DNA of 47,515 nt, taken from positions 1 to 47,515 of the forward strand of contig NZ_JXAC01000050.1 in assembly GCF_000814685.1 (NCBI RefSeq). The letters run 5' to 3'. This DNA comes from Sphingobacterium sp. T2 (GTDB taxonomy: Bacteria; Bacteroidota; Bacteroidia; Sphingobacteriales; Sphingobacteriaceae). Shown piece by piece: positions 45,083-47,515 of the stretch; positions within the stretch are counted from its first letter, which is position 1; every line of letters begins with the position of its first letter. Below the pieces are notes generated by a model that saw only the letters and a list, made by a program, of their open reading frames with translations, was not told the DNA's origin and ran no database searches. A program made the translations under genes and the position numbers.

Positions 45083-45448
45083 ATGGAGAAATTGACTATT
45101 CAGGAAGAAGAAGCTATGCGATCGATTTGGGAGCTGAACGGTGGATTTGTGAAGGAAATTTTGGAAAACATGAAGCCGGAGGAGAGGGTTCCTTATACGA
45201 CACTGGCTTCTACCATAAAGAATCTAGAGCGTAAGGGGTATGTGAAAGCCGTAAAATATGCCAATGCGAAAAGATACGAGCCTTTGATTTCCCTTGAAGA
45301 CTATAGAGCTAAGTTTGTGACCTCTTTTGTGGGCGATTATTTCAAGAATTCCTACAAGGAGATGGTTTCTTTCTTTGTGAAAGAGGAAAAGCTTAGCCCG
45401 CAAGAATTGGAAGAAATATTGGAGATGATAAAGAACAATAAATCCTAA
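45083..45448 (+). CDS. BlaI/MecI/CopY family transcriptional repressor
   Basis: This 121-residue winged-helix repressor has a DNA-binding domain at about 4-70 ('LTIQEEEAMRSIWELNGGFVKEIL', 'VPYTTLASTIKNLERKGYVKAVKYANAKRYEPLIS'). A C-terminal helical dimerisation segment follows (about 75-118). In the family, a partner M56 protease leads to cleavage or inactivation of the repressor. The partner lies 4 bp downstream. The 'STIKNLERKGYV' recognition helix is family-typical. No beta-lactamase gene is present, so the regulon is probably not beta-lactam resistance. Intact. Confidence 0.92.
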   Translation: MEKLTIQEEEAMRSIWELNGGFVKEILENMKPEERVPYTTLASTIKNLERKGYVKAVKYANAKRYEPLISLEDYRAKFVTSFVGDYFKNSYKEMVSFFVKEEKLSPQELEEILEMIKNNKS

Positions 45449-45452
45449 AATT

Positions 45453-47097
45453 ATGGAAAGTCTACTAACCTATATTATACAAGTCAACCTGCTGTTGGCC
45501 TTGTTGTACCTAGGATACTATTTCTTATTGAGAGGACTTACATTCTACCAGATGAACCGGCTGTATCTACTGCTGGGCAGTATGTACGCTTTTGTATATC
45601 CTTTTTGGGATGTAAAAAGCTGGTTCATGCGCTATGAGGTTATTCCGGCGCAACAGCTTCCTGATATTTTGTCGTTACTGGCGTCGTTGTCTAGTGAGGA
45701 GGTCAAAGAGGCGGCTTTCACCTTGACGGACAGCATAATTGCAGTGATGGAAATTGTCGCGGCAGTTTTCTTTTTTCGTTCTTCTTATCCAGCTGTTGAG
45801 CTTAAGACGCATCCATCGCAATTCGGAGCTTCCACATGGAATTCTTACAGCTTCCGTAATGTGCTGTTTCCGGTAGTTCCTTTTTCGTTCTTCGACAAGA
45901 TATACGTACATAGGCCTCAGCATAAAGAGAAGGAATTATATGACATTTTTGCACATGAAAGCGTACATGTAAGGGGGATTCATACACTAGACATTCTTAC
46001 TTTTGAGATCATCCTCATATTGTGTTGGTACAATCCCTTTGTATGGCTTATACGTAAGGCTGTGCGTCAGAATTTGGAATTTTTGACGGACCAGCAAGTG
46101 TTGAACAAAGGTGTAGACAAACAGAAATATCAATATTCGTTGTTGCATGTGACACAAAATGGCTTGTCTGTGGATGTGAGCACGCGCTTCAACTTTAAGA
46201 TCCTAAAAAAACGTATTATGATGATGAATAAAAAACGTTCTTCGAAAGTGCATTTAGGAAAGTATGCCTTTCTGCTTCCTATTCTGTTGATGGCGGGTGC
46301 TTCATTTTCCGTAGAGAAGGCAGATCAAGTTATTACAGATATCGTACGTTTTACGGGAGAAATACCTTTGGTAGCTGTAGAAGTTCCCGAAGACACCATA
46401 ATCATAAAGTCAAAAGGCACCGTTAAACAGATTATTACGCCAGACACAGGCATTCTTGTAGATTTTAAGACACTGAGCGTACCTGAACCACCGGTAATAA
46501 AGATTGACGGGAGGGATTCCCTTATTTCGGCGCTCACCATAATGAGAAATGACAATATTAAAGCGTTGACAAAAAGCTTTGATGCCAAAAGGTTGGTTGA
46601 TAGTGTCAAAGGGGCCGTATCTTTTGTTATCGGGGACTCTGCTTTTCACAAGAAAATCTACCTTGGAGCTACAGCTTTTCCTTCTTATGATGCGGAAGCG
46701 GTAAAGAAACTGACAGATAGCATTAGCAAATCCATGGCCTTTACTTTCTGGGGCAATGGAGAAAAATTCTTCATCAACGATAAGCAAATAAACCTCCAAG
46801 AGCTGAAGAGCCTCAGAGACCAGAGTTTGAAGATAGCTATGGGGGCGCTAGCGAATGCCGATTCGGCTATAGCTGTGACAGGTTTCCGACTCAGAGGAAA
46901 TAAAAACCCGCGTGGCAACGATCTGCTCTATGTGGTAGATGAGAATGTCATGAAGGATAATTTTGAGTTGTCGGATCTTGCTCCCGAAGAAATCTCCTCT
47001 ATCACTATTCATAAAAGGGGATAAAGCAAAAAAATATTTGGGCAATAGCAACAAGAAGGCGGTCATTAAGATTAAGACCAAAAAGGCTAACTCCTAA
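45453..47097 (+). CDS. M56 (BlaR1-type) sensor protease with plug-like C-terminus (three indels)
   Basis: The membrane-bound M56 metalloprotease domain has 'YDIFAHESVHVRGIHTLD' with HExxH at 168-172, and 'WYNPFVWLIRKAVRQNLEFLTDQQVL'. Indels at about 45771-45776 (extra T) and 45826-45828 (missing G) cancel out. Between them the true frame reads 'FVLLIQLLSLRRIHRNSE', normal for the family, instead of the displayed residues 108-126. A third indel (extra A) near 47013-47016 hides the real end. Repair gives 547 residues, with 'LLYVVDENVMKDNFELSDLAPEEISSI' running on into 'GDKAKKYLGNSNKKAVIKIKTKK', like a SusC-type plug segment. There is no penicillin-binding domain, so the signal is unknown. Confidence 0.88.
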
Positions 47098-47133
47098 TCT
47101 TTATTTGCACTTTTCCATCACTAAAAATAAATC

Positions 47134-47165
47134 AAAAAGCACTCGAAATTTCGAGTGCTTTTTTT
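47134..47165. terminator. Bidirectional terminator between the M56 gene and the carbonic anhydrase gene
   Basis: AAAAAGCACTCGAAATTTCGAGTGCTTTTT is a perfect palindrome (described in two arms of 15) with T-tracts on both sides, between convergent genes. Confidence 0.88.
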
Positions 47166-47515
47166 CTATTTGTAGGCGAAAACTTCACCCAAGTCGCTAT
47201 TGTTGGTGAAGGTATTACCTGTATCTATCAACTCTCCTGTGGCAATGTTAATGACCATACCATGGACGGCAAGATCGTCTCTTTCTTTCCATGCATTCTG
47301 GACGATGGAAGTAGTACATAGGTTGAACACCTGCTCTTTGACGTTCAGCTCTACCAGACGGTCTGCTTTTTTCTCCATATCTGCTATAGCGTCAATCTCT
47401 TTGGCGTGGATGCGGTACACATCTTTAATGTGGCATAGCCAGTTGTCGATGATGCCAAACTGTCGGCGGCTGAGGGCTGCTGCCACCCCTCCACAACCGT
47501 AATGTCCACGCTGAC
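47166..47515 (-). CDS. Beta-class carbonic anhydrase, C-terminal part (cut by window end)
   Basis: The enzyme interconverts CO2 and bicarbonate. The visible part begins at the window edge with 'GHYGCGGVAAALS', which holds the His and Cys zinc ligands (HxxC) of beta-carbonic anhydrases. It continues through 'DNWLCHIKDVYRIHAKEID' to 'VHGMVINIATGELIDTG' near the C-terminus. About 116 residues are present, and the N-terminal CxDxR half lies beyond 47515. The frame is open to the window end, so the gene start is not visible. No frameshift is seen here. Confidence 0.9.
   Translation of the reverse strand, partial: QRGHYGCGGVAAALSRRQFGIIDNWLCHIKDVYRIHAKEIDAIADMEKKADRLVELNVKEQVFNLCTTSIVQNAWKERDDLAVHGMVINIATGELIDTGNTFTNNSDLGEVFAYK

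Noticed and set aside
45083-47097. Beta-lactam resistance locus
   Set aside because: There is no beta-lactamase or penicillin-binding domain. BlaI/M56 pairs in Bacteroidota commonly stand without one.
1-47515. CRISPR arrays, tRNA or rRNA genes, prophage modules
   Set aside because: No regularly spaced repeats, cloverleaf-like stretches, rRNA-like sequence or phage structural genes were seen on reading both strands.

Overview
The window reads as a piece of a Bacteroidota chromosome, most likely Sphingobacteriaceae (Sphingobacterium/Pedobacter-like). The grounds are: an alternative complex III (actABCDEF) plus caa3-type oxidase operon, a GldB lipoprotein, a carboxypeptidase-regulatory-domain TonB receptor, a GH92 mannosidase, BlaI/M56 signalling, many 'SC' or 'AC' lipoboxes, AT-rich intergenic DNA and Bacteroidota-type promoters (TTG, 17-23 bp, TAnnTTTG). 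No rRNA, tRNA or CRISPR array was seen. Family assignments come from reading the proteins, not from searches.

Layout. 1-424: right end of an IS3/IS150-like insertion sequence. 442-3401 (minus): beta-barrel protein, nadE and a DUF4136 lipoprotein. 3450-4488 (plus): gldB, convergent with an FKBP lipoprotein. 5293-9794 (minus): panC, panD, a His-rich small membrane protein, a TonB receptor with a CxxC in its plug, and a thioredoxin-fold protein. 9939-10766 (plus): a lone GT5 domain. 10821-13470 (minus): DUF493 protein and GH92, divergent from a LacI regulator at 13717. 14705: lipoprotein MsrB (minus).

15483-32538 (plus) is a 17-kb respiratory operon: quinol:cytochrome c oxidoreductase (actA-F), oxidase subunits II and I, heme A and heme O synthases, two subunit III-like genes, subunit IV, a SCO-like protein without copper ligands, a DUF420 protein and a conserved unknown. 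Electrons would pass from menaquinol through ActB/ActA/ActE to CuA and the oxidase, and the same transcript would supply the heme A pathway.

32642-35797 (minus): pckA, DoxX, LD-carboxypeptidase. 35940 (plus): metG. 38059-42171 (minus): brnQ, folP, DUF4920, a TsaC/Sua5 protein, dapD. 42279 (plus): S4 RNA-binding protein. 42759 (minus): gltA. 44050-44980: poorly explained stretch. 45083-47097 (plus): BlaI repressor and M56 sensor protease with a plug-like C-terminus. 47166-47515 (minus): beta-carbonic anhydrase, cut by the window end.

The most important caveat is that at least 14 genes, several normally essential (nadE, gltA, dapD, coxA, pckA), carry single-base indels. I count about 20, and roughly three quarters are best repaired by removing one base. 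Each repair restores a full-length family protein with a length divisible by three. Uncorrected sequencing error is the simplest explanation. Coordinates below are for the repaired genes, and the indel positions are given in each entry.
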